Positions 15,322 through 24,933 of a stretch of 47,036 nt of DNA are shown one piece after another (positions within the stretch are counted from its first letter, which is position 1; each line of letters begins with the position of its first letter). The stretch is from Planctomycetota bacterium. GTDB taxonomy: Bacteria; Planctomycetota; UBA11346. The notes beneath the pieces were generated by a model. The model was given only the letters and a program-made list of their open reading frames with translations, was not told where the DNA came from and searched no databases. The stretch spans positions 1-47,036 of the forward strand of contig REDX01000254.1 in assembly GCA_007695355.1 (NCBI GenBank). Reading direction: 5' to 3'. A program made the translations under genes and the position numbers.

Positions 15322-16101
15322 GTGCCCCATCCCATCTTGAGTAAGCAGGCCTTTATTATCGATATGGACGGGGTGATCTACCACGGCAATAAGCTTTTGC
15401 CTGGCGTCACCGAATTCGTCGCCCACCTCCAGGCCACTGGCAAGCGCTACCTCTTTCTCACCAATAGCAGTGAACGCTCGCCCCGAGAATTGGCACAAAA
15501 ACTCGAGCGCCTGGGCGTGCGGGTGCCGGCGGAGCACTTTTACACCAGCGCCCTGGCGACTGCCCTCTTTCTGCAAAATCAATCGCCCGGCTGCAGCGTT
15601 TACGCCATTGGCGAAGCCGGCCTGCTCAATGCTCTCTACGAGGCGGGCCTTACCATGAACGACGTCAACCCCGATTACGTGGTTATTGGCGAAGCGAAGT
15701 CCTATAATTATGATACCATTACCAAAGCCATTCGCTTGGTACAGGGCGGGGCGCGGCTGATTGGCACCAATCCCGATACCACCGGCCCCACCGAGGCGGG
15801 GCTAGTTCCCGCCTGCGGCAGCCTGCTGGCACCGGTTGAATTAGCCACCGGCGCCAAGGCTTATTTCCTGGGCAAGCCCAATCCCCTCATGATGCGCAGC
15901 GCCCTCAAGCGTTTGGAAACCCGCCGCGAAGACACCGCGATTATCGGTGACCGCATGGATACGGACATTCTCGCCGGTATTGAATCGGAAATCGATACGG
16001 TGCTGGTGCTCACCGGCGTCACCGCTGAGGCGGATATCCCTCGCTATCCTTATCGCCCGCGCTGGGTGGCCAGCGGGGTTGCGGAATTGATGGGGCTGTA
16101 G
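15322..16101 (+). CDS. HAD-IIA (NagD-like) phosphatase
   Basis: FIIDMDGVIYHGNKLLPG, FLTNSSERS, IIGDRMDTDILAG; GTG start assumed. Confidence 0.88.
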   Translation: MPHPILSKQAFIIDMDGVIYHGNKLLPGVTEFVAHLQATGKRYLFLTNSSERSPRELAQKLERLGVRVPAEHFYTSALATALFLQNQSPGCSVYAIGEAGLLNALYEAGLTMNDVNPDYVVIGEAKSYNYDTITKAIRLVQGGARLIGTNPDTTGPTEAGLVPACGSLLAPVELATGAKAYFLGKPNPLMMRSALKRLETRREDTAIIGDRMDTDILAGIESEIDTVLVLTGVTAEADIPRYPYRPRWVASGVAELMGL

Positions 16102-16177
16102 TCGCCACCGGGCCAAGGATTGCCGCCCATGCCGCGATCGGCAATCGACTACTGTCGATCGCCGTTCACCGCCCTGC

Positions 16178-17041
16178 CTAGCGGTTCCAGGTAAACTGGA
16201 ATTGCAGATAGGGCCCGGGTTGAGACTGCGGCTGCCGTAGTTCGGGGTAGCGCCAGTTGCGTAGGCCGCCATAGGGGCAGCGCGCCCAGGGCCGCTGATC
16301 ATGGGGATGGGTGGTGCCGAAGTAGATGTGGCCGCCCTGGACTTGTTCAATGCGCCGGGCGTCGCGCAGCATGGCGCGCCGGGCGCGGCGCAGATCCATT
16401 TGCCGATGGTGCTCGGCCCGGGCGGCGGCCACCTCAGCTTCTAGAAAGGCGATTTCTTCGCTACTACGCCAAGCGCCTTGGTGGCGCACCAGGCCCTGGG
16501 CGAGCTTGACCTCGGCCTCGGTCATCCATTCCCCTTGGTGACGGCGCTGGCCGAGGGCGGCCCGGGCTTCTTCGTGATCGGGGAAGTGATCAAGGAAATC
16601 GCGCACCGCTTCGCGATAGGCGATACGATCCCCCAGTTCTGACCAGCGCTGAATCAGCTCCCACCAAGCGCTGTGATGGGGAAAGGGGCTACGGTCGAAA
16701 TCCTGGTGGGCGCTCGCCAGTTCTTGTAGGGCTAGCTGCCGCTGACTGGGGCCGCGCCGGATTTCAGAAATCTGTTCAAGGGGGATGCTGAGCACCGCCT
16801 GCATGCTGCCCTGTTGGACGCGGATGCGCACGGGGTTGGCGTTATCATCGCTAAGAATGGTGCCCTCCAATTGGCGCCCATCCTGGAGTTTTAACTCGTC
16901 GCCGGCGGCAACTCCGGCCAGCAATAAACTGCCGCAGAGGCAGAGCATGCAAGCCGCCCAGGGGGCGGCAGCGCGCAGGTGAGGGAGCGAGATGTGGGTG
17001 AACATAGTCGCCATGGTAAACGCTGCGGGATGAGGTTCCAT
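16178..17041 (-). CDS. Secreted protein with N-terminal beta-rich 'LQDGRQLEGTI' domain and helical C-terminus
   Basis: Signal-like N-terminus; KLQDGRQLEGTILSDDNANPVRIRVQQG. Confidence 0.7.
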   Translation of the reverse strand: MEPHPAAFTMATMFTHISLPHLRAAAPWAACMLCLCGSLLLAGVAAGDELKLQDGRQLEGTILSDDNANPVRIRVQQGSMQAVLSIPLEQISEIRRGPSQRQLALQELASAHQDFDRSPFPHHSAWWELIQRWSELGDRIAYREAVRDFLDHFPDHEEARAALGQRRHQGEWMTEAEVKLAQGLVRHQGAWRSSEEIAFLEAEVAAARAEHHRQMDLRRARRAMLRDARRIEQVQGGHIYFGTTHPHDQRPWARCPYGGLRNWRYPELRQPQSQPGPYLQFQFTWNR

Positions 17042-17076
17042 GGTGGATTCTGCATCATCAGCCCGGCGGATGGGGA

Positions 17077-18093
17077 TCAGGTTTTGAGATCGTAAATCTC
17101 GGCCGTGATCTCATGGGACAGGGGTTTATTGCTCCCCAGGGCGAGGATATTCTCGACGGTGTGGGCGGGCAATCCGGCCTTGGGACGTGGCTGCGATGGA
17201 TCTGCACCTTTGCTGCCGCCCACCTTGTGCCCGGTGAGCAGCACCCGGCTGGATGGCTGGGCAGCCAGGGCCGATTGCGCCCAGGCCCGCTCATTCTCAA
17301 TCACATCGACGGCGGCGATAATCCGCCCCTCGGCGACCAGGGCAGCCAAATCCGCTTCGACAATAATCGGCCCGCGGGCGGTATTGACGATAACCCCGCC
17401 CTGGGGCAGGCGCTCCATGAGGCTGCGATCGACGCTGGCCCGGGTGCCGTCATTGAGGCCGCAGTGGATGGAGATGCATTGGCAGCTGCTAAAGAGATCT
17501 TCCAGACTTTGGTGACGCTGGATGTGGGCGGGGATATCCGTGGCAAAGGGGTCGAAAATATGGATCTGTGGGCCGAAGGGTTCTAGCATGCGCGCCATAT
17601 GGCGGCCGATGGGGCCGAAGCCGTAGAGGCCGACATCCCGCTTATGGAGGGTTCCGGGGTAGTCCATGAAAACACGCTGATCCTCGCTCCAGTCCGAACG
17701 GACAAAGGTATCAAGGCCGTGCAGCTGTTTGAGCGAGGCGAGGAGGAGCGCGAGGGCGCTCTCCGCGACTCCAGATACATTGTCTCCCCAGTTTACCACC
17801 CGTAGACCGGCCTCTAAGTGTTGGCGAGAGGCGAGATGTTTCACCGTGCCGTGGTTATGGGCCAGTAGGCGCAGTCGACCAAGATCGCCGGCGAGTTCGG
17901 ATGGCAGGGCCGGAGAACGGCGGCCAGTGACCGCGACATCGCAGGCACGCAGGTGACTGAGGAGTTCTTCAGCCTCCCATTCTGCCCAGTTGGGAAAATG
18001 TTCTACATGGTGCGGAGTAAGCTGGTCGCGAATGCGGGCGGTGTCGTATTGTGAGTCGGCAAAGAAAAGGCCGACGGTAAGGGTGGTCTGCAT
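17077..18093 (-). CDS. D-isomer specific 2-hydroxyacid dehydrogenase family protein
   Basis: VGLYGFGPIGRHMARMLEPFG Rossmann motif; VIVNTARGPIIVEADL; start MQTTLTVG. Confidence 0.88.
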   Translation of the reverse strand: MQTTLTVGLFFADSQYDTARIRDQLTPHHVEHFPNWAEWEAEELLSHLRACDVAVTGRRSPALPSELAGDLGRLRLLAHNHGTVKHLASRQHLEAGLRVVNWGDNVSGVAESALALLLASLKQLHGLDTFVRSDWSEDQRVFMDYPGTLHKRDVGLYGFGPIGRHMARMLEPFGPQIHIFDPFATDIPAHIQRHQSLEDLFSSCQCISIHCGLNDGTRASVDRSLMERLPQGGVIVNTARGPIIVEADLAALVAEGRIIAAVDVIENERAWAQSALAAQPSSRVLLTGHKVGGSKGADPSQPRPKAGLPAHTVENILALGSNKPLSHEITAEIYDLKT

Positions 18094-18205
18094 TGGCAGA
18101 AATATAATAGTGATTCCGCTAGGCCAAGGGGCTTGATGGGAGGGCTCTACTGAATGAGTTTTAGCGCAGATTTCAGTCGTCGGAACGGCGAAAGCGACTT
18201 CCACA

Positions 18206-18350
18206 GAAGAATTTACCTAAAGTTGCAGTTCATCCAACGCTCACCTTTGCGGCGCAGGGCATCTGCTGCGTTGTGAGAAGCTCGAAATAGCGCTGCTATT
18301 CCTTCGCTTTCCGCGCCTTGCAGCGATCCTAGGGCGCAGCAAATTCTTCG
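18206..18350. repeat. Candidate large palindromic intergenic element (REP-like)
   Basis: GAAGAATTT/AAATTCTTC ends, imperfect arms (GGCATCTGCTGCG / GCAGCGATCC) and central AATAGC-GCT-GCTATT hairpin. Confidence 0.5.
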
Positions 18351-18476
18351 AGGTATTTAATGGACAGGACACTAGGAAGATGCGGGGTCGTCCAAGGGGG
18401 CGAGCATGAGCTGCAGAGAGGGCTTATTGCGGATTTTAATCCAGTTGCGACAAGGTGTTCCGCCGGTTAACAAGCC

Positions 18477-20183
18477 CTATCGGCGAGGCCGGTTGGCAGC
18501 GCGCTCGCGGGCTGCGCGGATGGCGCCGTCACGACTAATTAGCTCTTGCTTAATCATCCCGACCAAGCTTTGCAAACGTTCCTGCCGGGCTTGCGTGTCG
18601 GCCATAGCCTTTTCAATGGTTGGCTGCCATAATTCATGGGTCGCAAACTGCCGGACAATGCGACGATTGGCTTCCAGCTGCTCGTACATTTCCGGTGAGA
18701 TGGTGAGCAAGTATTGGATGTTGCGCATAACCAATTCTTCAACCCGAGCCCCACGGCGGTTCGCCATGCTTTCAATTTGGGTAAAGACGCGGGCAGCGGC
18801 TTGGCGCTTGGAGATTTCGTAATCATAAACGGCGATACCGGTTTCAATGGTATAATCGCGTGAGGTGCGCAGTTCAATCAAATCACCGGCACCGCGCAGG
18901 AGATAAACCAAAAGGCGCCGGTCGCGCTTGAGATCCAGTATTAGGCGTTCGCTGGAATCGACCACCGCGTCATAGGGGCTTTCGCTGCGCCGGGCTGTGC
19001 CGCCGGTCTCGGCGCCAACTAAGAGGCTTTGCTGCTCGGCCAATTTGCGGAAGAGGATGACTTGGACGTCAGCAGCGTTGGCGGTTACAAATTCCAGTTC
19101 ATTGCTGCGTTTGGCGCCGGCGTACCATTCCATGACCTCGCGGACAATGCCTTCAATTTGGCCGGCTTGGCGCATGCGCATGAGGCGGCCCATATAGGAT
19201 TCGACCACAGCGCGATCAAATTCCTGCAGATCTCGGCGCGGTAGAGGCCAGCTGGGGATGCGGCGGTCAAGGTCGAAGTTGCGCATTGAGCGTAGGGTCA
19301 TGGAGTCATTTTGCAGGAATTCGTAAATCAAAATGCGGTTATTTGGGGGATCCAGCATTAAAAAACGATTGCGCATCAGGCCCTGTACCCAGGGATCTGA
19401 AGGGGCAATGGCAAAGACCTCGTCTTCACTTTCCAGGGCGGCAACGGCTTCTTCAACTTGCTGCGCCCGTTCTGCCAAGAGTAAATCACCTCCGCGGATT
19501 TGTTGCAGGGCGCGGATCATATCATTAAATCGCGGTGTAGAACCAAAGGTAGGTAGGCCACGGGGGGCTTGATCGGGGATAGTGAGGTAGAGTTCGGGGC
19601 GATAGTTACGGTAACTCACCAAGTCGAAGCTATCCTCGGCGATGCGATAGACCAGGATGGTGTAGCTTGATGGTATGGCGAGGAAAAGGAAATCGCGACT
19701 GAGACCGGCGCGCACAACGCCATCGTAGCTGGGCAGTTGGTCAAAGAATTGATCCTCGGTGCGCAGGACCACCGCCCGTTGGTTAGGCAGGAAATAGCTA
19801 TACATATCGCCGTAGGCGGGGATATTGCTAGGCCGGCCGCGCTCGCTGGTGCCTGATCCAGTGCGGGCCAGTGGCCAGAAGACGAATTCTGGATCGTTAC
19901 GGCGGTCAACCCGATTGGGATTATCGATGATGAGTCGAATATTGCGGATGCGGTCCAGGTCGATGAGGAAGTTCCACGGCGCGATCTGGCGCAATGCTTG
20001 GGCGCCGGTGCCCTGTTGTAGTTCATAGAGCCGCAAGGCGCCAGAATTTTCATCAATCGTCACTAAGCGGTTGCCTTCACCGCCGGGCTGAGTCAGGGTA
20101 AGGGGAGTCTCTAGGGCGCCAAGACTTAAACAGTAGGTGGCGAATAGGCAGGCGGTGGAAAGCCAGAGGTATAAACTGCGCAT
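18477..20183 (-). CDS. Exported protein of unknown function, 568 aa
   Basis: Long ORF with N-terminal signal-like segment. Confidence 0.75.
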   Translation of the reverse strand: MRSLYLWLSTACLFATYCLSLGALETPLTLTQPGGEGNRLVTIDENSGALRLYELQQGTGAQALRQIAPWNFLIDLDRIRNIRLIIDNPNRVDRRNDPEFVFWPLARTGSGTSERGRPSNIPAYGDMYSYFLPNQRAVVLRTEDQFFDQLPSYDGVVRAGLSRDFLFLAIPSSYTILVYRIAEDSFDLVSYRNYRPELYLTIPDQAPRGLPTFGSTPRFNDMIRALQQIRGGDLLLAERAQQVEEAVAALESEDEVFAIAPSDPWVQGLMRNRFLMLDPPNNRILIYEFLQNDSMTLRSMRNFDLDRRIPSWPLPRRDLQEFDRAVVESYMGRLMRMRQAGQIEGIVREVMEWYAGAKRSNELEFVTANAADVQVILFRKLAEQQSLLVGAETGGTARRSESPYDAVVDSSERLILDLKRDRRLLVYLLRGAGDLIELRTSRDYTIETGIAVYDYEISKRQAAARVFTQIESMANRRGARVEELVMRNIQYLLTISPEMYEQLEANRRIVRQFATHELWQPTIEKAMADTQARQERLQSLVGMIKQELISRDGAIRAARERAANRPRR

Positions 20184-20256
20184 GGGAACTCCGGGGCTGA
20201 CTTAATCTTAGGAATGCGGCCGCTGGTTTGCTGTGTGGGACTCTGCGACACGGTGT

Positions 20257-21387
20257 TTAGACACTGCGGTGCTGTGGCCGATCGGCTTCGGGGGGAAGCA
20301 CGAAATCCTTACTGGTTACCTTGTCTTGAATCCATGAAGCAAAGCTGCGGAAGGGGCAGAGGGCCGTGTATACGCTAAAATCATTGTCTACCTTCAGTGC
20401 CGGGTATCGATCGGCAGCAAGGATGCTGAGGCGTTCGCGGGTGCCGAGATCGGCAAAGCGCTCGCGGTAGGTGGGGTGGCTACTGGCCTGTTCGACACGC
20501 TGATAGAGCTCATTGAGCTGGAGGATTTTGCGCCAGAGCTGACGCAGGCGGTAAATTTTCTGTTCTTGGGTTTGACCCTGCATGAAGGGGAAAAGATGCG
20601 GGGTGTCGGCGATCGCTTCGAGCCAATCAACAATCGCGGGATGGGCCGCTACCTCTTCGGGATCCAGGGTGTCGCGATCGAAATAGACTAGGAAGACCTT
20701 TTTAAAGAAGCGATGGCGAATGCGATCACGCACCAGATGTAGGCGGGCGCGCCGGCGTTGCTCTTCGGGCAGGGATTCAATGGGCTCTTCCAATTCGCGC
20801 GGCAGCATGGGGTCGCCGGCGGCATCGCGCCAACATTCGTCGGCGCCACTGGCCTTGATGATCAGGCGCAGACTTTGGCGGCAGCGATCTGATTGGCTTT
20901 GGGTAAAGACGAGACGGTCTTTAAGGCTGGCCGAAGCAAATAGGACTTCCAGGGGATTGAGAAGGCGATGGAGCTTTCCGCAGCTAAGGGTTTGGAGATC
21001 ACCAAAGGGAATTTGGCGGCCCTGTTGATTGGCAAGTAGCTGGCGAATGCGAGCGTAGGCTCCGGCGAGGGTAGTGAGTAAATCATGATCGGCGATTTCG
21101 CCGTTTTCACGGGCCATGCAGGCCCGCTCGAGCATGCCTTCTGCCAGGCTTGCGCTATGCAAATTGTCGTCTTCGGCGATTACGCTCACCAAATCTGCGG
21201 CCTCCTGCTGATCGGGGTCCATCTCATCAAGGAGGGGATCCCCGATCTGTTCAAGAGCTGCGCCGACGACTACCTTATGACGGGCGACCAATAAGGGCCG
21301 TCGCGCCGCTTCGATAACCTCGGCGGTGCTATGCATAGGATCAGAATCGTTGTGCTGCGGCAGGGAACTGTCGTCCACATCGGCCAT
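20257..21387 (-). CDS. Protein of unknown function, 376 aa
   Basis: Long ORF, helical charged protein. Confidence 0.7.
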   Translation of the reverse strand: MADVDDSSLPQHNDSDPMHSTAEVIEAARRPLLVARHKVVVGAALEQIGDPLLDEMDPDQQEAADLVSVIAEDDNLHSASLAEGMLERACMARENGEIADHDLLTTLAGAYARIRQLLANQQGRQIPFGDLQTLSCGKLHRLLNPLEVLFASASLKDRLVFTQSQSDRCRQSLRLIIKASGADECWRDAAGDPMLPRELEEPIESLPEEQRRRARLHLVRDRIRHRFFKKVFLVYFDRDTLDPEEVAAHPAIVDWLEAIADTPHLFPFMQGQTQEQKIYRLRQLWRKILQLNELYQRVEQASSHPTYRERFADLGTRERLSILAADRYPALKVDNDFSVYTALCPFRSFASWIQDKVTSKDFVLPPEADRPQHRSV

Positions 21388-21592
21388 CGGAAAAACCTCA
21401 AGCGGGCTAGCGGTGGTGGGGTCAACTACGCTGCACCCATACAGGAGAAGGTGCAGGCACGGTCACATGGAGTCATTAAGCCCGCTTTGGCATCGGCTGC
21501 AAGCTGGTGCCAGCTTAGCCGCCGTCGGTGTGTGGGTGGCCCGGAGGGGGAGCATGCTTGCCTTACGGCCGCATTATTCGAGACTGCCAGCC

Positions 21593-22750
21593 ATGACAGC
21601 AGAGCATCTCATCGGAAATTATCAGCGTAGCGAACTGCGCCTGGTCGCCGGCCAAGGAGTCTGGCTTGAAGATGAAACCGGGCGCCGTTATCTAGATGCC
21701 CTCTCGGGAATTGCCGTCAATGCCTTGGGTCACTCCCATCCCGCCCTGACGGCGGCCATCGCCAAGCAGGCCGGGGTGCTGATCCACACCTCCAATCTCT
21801 TCCATAACCCCCTGCAAGAGGCCCTTGCTGAGCAAATCTGTGCCCACAGCTTTGGTGAGCAGGTGTACTTCTGCAATTCTGGCGCCGAGGCCAATGAGGC
21901 CTGCTATAAGCTGGCCCGGCTCTGGGGAAATGTTCAGCACGGCGGGCGCAAAACCCGTCTGATTGCCGCCGAGGGCGGCTTTCACGGGCGCACCATTGGC
22001 GCCCTCTGTCTCACCGCCAATCCCGCCTACCGCGAGCCCTTCGCCCCCTTGCCCGAGGTCACCTTCGTGCCCTACGGCGATGTCGAGGCCCTGGCCGCCG
22101 TTATCGACGATGACTGCGCCGCCCTCTGGCTCGAACCGCTGCAGGGCGAGGGCGGGGTCCGACTCCCGCCGCCCGGCTACCTCGCCCGCGCCCGCGAGCT
22201 CTGCGATGCCCACGGCTGCCTCCTGGTCTTCGACGAGGTGCAGGTTGGCTGCGGCCGCCTTGGCCACCTCTTTGGCTATCAGCGCGAGGGGGTGCAGCCT
22301 GATGCCATGGCCCTGGCCAAGGGCTTGGGCGGTGGGGTTCCCATTGGCGCCATGGTCACCACCCGGGAGTTGGGCGCCCTGATGAAGCCGGGCACCCATG
22401 CCACCACCTTTGGCGGGAACTACCTCGCCTGCGCCGCCGGCTGTGCCGTCTTCGCCGAGCTCACCCGCCCCGGATTCCTTGAGCAGGTGCGGGAGCGCGG
22501 CGAGCAACTACAGGCTGGCCTGCGTCAACTCTTTGCCGGGCGCTGCCGGGAAGTGCGCGGCTGCGGCCTCCTCCAGGGCGTCGCCCTAGATACCGCCCCG
22601 GGGCCCCTGGCCGCCGCCGCCCGCGCCGAGGGCCTGATCGTTGGCACCGCCGGCGACCAGGTCCTGCGCCTGGCCCCGCCCCTCGTCATTAGCGCCGAAG
22701 AGGTGGAAGAGCTCCTCCGCCGCCTTGCCAAGGCCCTCAATCACGGCTAA
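21593..22750 (+). CDS. argD: Acetylornithine aminotransferase family (class III PLP)
   Basis: DALSGIAVNALGHSHPAL, YFCNSGAEANEACYKLAR, LVFDEVQVGCGRLG. Confidence 0.85.
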   Translation: MTAEHLIGNYQRSELRLVAGQGVWLEDETGRRYLDALSGIAVNALGHSHPALTAAIAKQAGVLIHTSNLFHNPLQEALAEQICAHSFGEQVYFCNSGAEANEACYKLARLWGNVQHGGRKTRLIAAEGGFHGRTIGALCLTANPAYREPFAPLPEVTFVPYGDVEALAAVIDDDCAALWLEPLQGEGGVRLPPPGYLARARELCDAHGCLLVFDEVQVGCGRLGHLFGYQREGVQPDAMALAKGLGGGVPIGAMVTTRELGALMKPGTHATTFGGNYLACAAGCAVFAELTRPGFLEQVRERGEQLQAGLRQLFAGRCREVRGCGLLQGVALDTAPGPLAAAARAEGLIVGTAGDQVLRLAPPLVISAEEVEELLRRLAKALNHG

Positions 22751-22854
22751 AGCTCTGCTAGGGCGCAAGCCTTGACCTGCGCGGGCGGCATCCTACCCTC
22801 CCCGCCCCCCGACAGTGCCCTTGACCCCTTCCTTTTCTCGACCGGGAGAGCCCT

Positions 22855-24123
22855 ATGGCCACCGCAACTTTGCCTGAAATCGCTTCCTGTCTCACCTCCG
22901 CTGACGCGCTTGAGCTGCGTCAAGTGCGTCAGATTCGCCGGGTTGCTGAACAGAGCTCCCATAACCGCCAGTTATTGGCAGATGCCTATAAGTCTGGCGT
23001 GGTTGAAGATAAGGTGCGTCAAGCGATCCTTGCCTACGCCCTTGATTTCATCGGTGACGTTGATGAACAGTTGTCCGGTGCCAACGATCCCTTGGCGAAG
23101 GCGGTCCTAGGATTGGCCTATGCGGCCATCAATGAGACCGATGATGCGGTGAAGTTGCTCACTGCTGCGGGCAGCAAGCGCGAGGACGCCCGTATTGAAT
23201 TGGCCCGCGTCCTTTTGGATGCCGATCGCTATGATGATGCTGAAGCCATTATTAAAGATCTTGCCGATAGCGCCGATGCCAATTTCCTGCGTGGCCGCCT
23301 TGAAGAGTCCCAGGGCAACACCGAGCGCGCGATTAGCCTCTATGAGTCAGCCTTAGAACAGGACACCGAGCACGTTGATGCCGCTTTCAAATTGGGTGTC
23401 TTACTTGATCGCATTGGCGATGACGACATGGCAATTGAGTACTACTTGGTCTGCTCGGATGCGAATCCGCCCTATCTGCCTGGGGTGATTAATCTCGGCA
23501 TTCTCTATGACGAGCGCGGTGAATCGAATGCCGCCATTGATTGCTTCCGCCAGGTGCTGGCGCATAACCCTCAGAATGAGCGGGCGCGCATGCTACTGCG
23601 TGATTCGAAGGCTTCGCGCACCATGTACTACGACGAGCGCGAAGAGCGCCAGCGCGAGCAGCAGGCCAGCATATTCAAGACTCCGGTCAATGATTTCGAA
23701 CTTTCGGTGCGCTCCCGCAACTGCCTAGCCAAGATGAATATTTTCACCCTTGGCGACTTGGTGTCGATTACCGAAACCGAAATGCTGAATTATAAGAATT
23801 TCGGCGAAACCTCGCTTAAAGAGGTGCAGGAAATGCTGGAAGCCCGCGGTCTGCGTCTGGGTTACCTGCGCGATGATGATGAGCGCGGCCTCAATAAGGC
23901 CGACCAGAAGACCCTGGCTGAGAATATCGATCGCATGGAATTGTCGTCGAAGACAGTGCAGGTGCTTGAGCGTCTCGGCATCGCCAAGATCGGTGACCTC
24001 CTGGGCTATAACGATGTCCAGCTTTACCGCGTCCCTGGGTCTGGACAAAGCGCGGTGCAAGAGCTTTCCACCGCCCTTGGCGCCTACGGTCTCTGCCTGC
24101 CGCAACCTGAAATCAAGGGCTAG
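22855..24123 (+). CDS. TPR protein fused to RNA polymerase alpha-CTD-like domain, with a second alpha-CTD-like/HhH segment
   Basis: FELSVRSRNCLAKMNIFTLGDLVSITETEMLNYKNFGETSLKEVQEMLEARGLRLG; second segment MELSSKTVQVLERLGIAKIGDLLGYNDVQLYRVPGSGQSAVQELSTALGAYGLCL. Confidence 0.9.
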   Translation: MATATLPEIASCLTSADALELRQVRQIRRVAEQSSHNRQLLADAYKSGVVEDKVRQAILAYALDFIGDVDEQLSGANDPLAKAVLGLAYAAINETDDAVKLLTAAGSKREDARIELARVLLDADRYDDAEAIIKDLADSADANFLRGRLEESQGNTERAISLYESALEQDTEHVDAAFKLGVLLDRIGDDDMAIEYYLVCSDANPPYLPGVINLGILYDERGESNAAIDCFRQVLAHNPQNERARMLLRDSKASRTMYYDEREERQREQQASIFKTPVNDFELSVRSRNCLAKMNIFTLGDLVSITETEMLNYKNFGETSLKEVQEMLEARGLRLGYLRDDDERGLNKADQKTLAENIDRMELSSKTVQVLERLGIAKIGDLLGYNDVQLYRVPGSGQSAVQELSTALGAYGLCLPQPEIKG

Positions 24124-24147
24124 TTCGCCGTGCCCTGTCCGCTGCTG

Positions 24148-24163
24148 CCGGCCTTCGGGCCGG
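24148..24163 (+). other. CCGGCC-TTCG-GGCCGG UUCG-tetraloop hairpin between TPR/alpha-CTD gene and lplA-like gene
   Basis: Perfect 6-bp GC stem with TTCG loop, no T-tract. Confidence 0.6.
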
Positions 24164-24179
24164 GAAGGTAGTTGGCGCC

Positions 24180-24890
24180 GTGGCAGGCTCGGTGGCCGGT
24201 TTTGTCGAGCCGGATCCGGATCTCATTAGTCCGAATCCGGGGGGTCCGGAAGACCCTTTGGGCGAGAGCATTCTCGACCACAACTGCCCCCCCCAGCGTA
24301 TTTTTGAGCCGGCCGATGTGCGCCTTGTCATCGGCCGTCATCAGCAACTGCGGCGTGAGGTACTGGTAGAGCAGGCCCTCGCGGATGGGATTCCCATGCA
24401 TCGCCGGGTGAGTGGTGGGGGGGCGGTGGTCTTGGCTCCCGGAATGCTGGTGATTGCCCGTCGGCTACCCCAGCAAAGCTTGCTCGGCGATGCTTGCCTT
24501 TGCGCCATTGCCCATGCCGTGGTACAGGCCATTGCCGCCTGCGGCGGGCCGCCGGCAAGCGTGCGCGGGCATGGCGATGTGGCGGTGAGCGATAGGGCGG
24601 GTCGGTGGCGCAAGGTTTTGGGGGCGAGCCTGCGTCAGCGCCAGCGCCACCTCTATTACCTTGGGGTTTTGTTGGTGGAGGACGGCGTGCCATTGATGCA
24701 GCGCTATCTCTGCCCCCCAAGTCGTCAGCCAGAATACCGCGCAGGGAGAGATCATGCCAGTTTTTGCGCCGCCTTGGCGCCACATGGGCTACGCATTCCG
24801 CCCTTGGCAGCAGCCCTCGGCTCCTATATTGGTCAGCTGGAAGGCCCGAGTCTGAGCGGGTCTGATTTCCCGGATCATTGTCCGGCCTGA
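24180..24890 (+). CDS. Lipoate-protein ligase A family protein
   Basis: HRRVSGGGAVVLAPGMLVIA, GHGDVAV, RKVLGASLRQRQRHLYYLGVLL; GTG start. Confidence 0.75.
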   Translation: MAGSVAGFVEPDPDLISPNPGGPEDPLGESILDHNCPPQRIFEPADVRLVIGRHQQLRREVLVEQALADGIPMHRRVSGGGAVVLAPGMLVIARRLPQQSLLGDACLCAIAHAVVQAIAACGGPPASVRGHGDVAVSDRAGRWRKVLGASLRQRQRHLYYLGVLLVEDGVPLMQRYLCPPSRQPEYRAGRDHASFCAALAPHGLRIPPLAAALGSYIGQLEGPSLSGSDFPDHCPA

Positions 24891-24933
24891 ATCTCCCAGA
24901 CGGATTCGGGCTGCCGTCAGGAGTTTTTCCGCC

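Noticed and set aside
21496-21512. Sigma-54-like TGGCACCAGCTTGC on minus strand upstream of 20257..21387
   Set aside because: GG-GC spacing is 9 rather than 10 nt and it lies >100 nt from the start codon.
21692-22507. 271-aa minus-strand ORF
   Set aside because: Antisense shadow of argD in high-GC DNA; the argD frame carries clear aminotransferase motifs.
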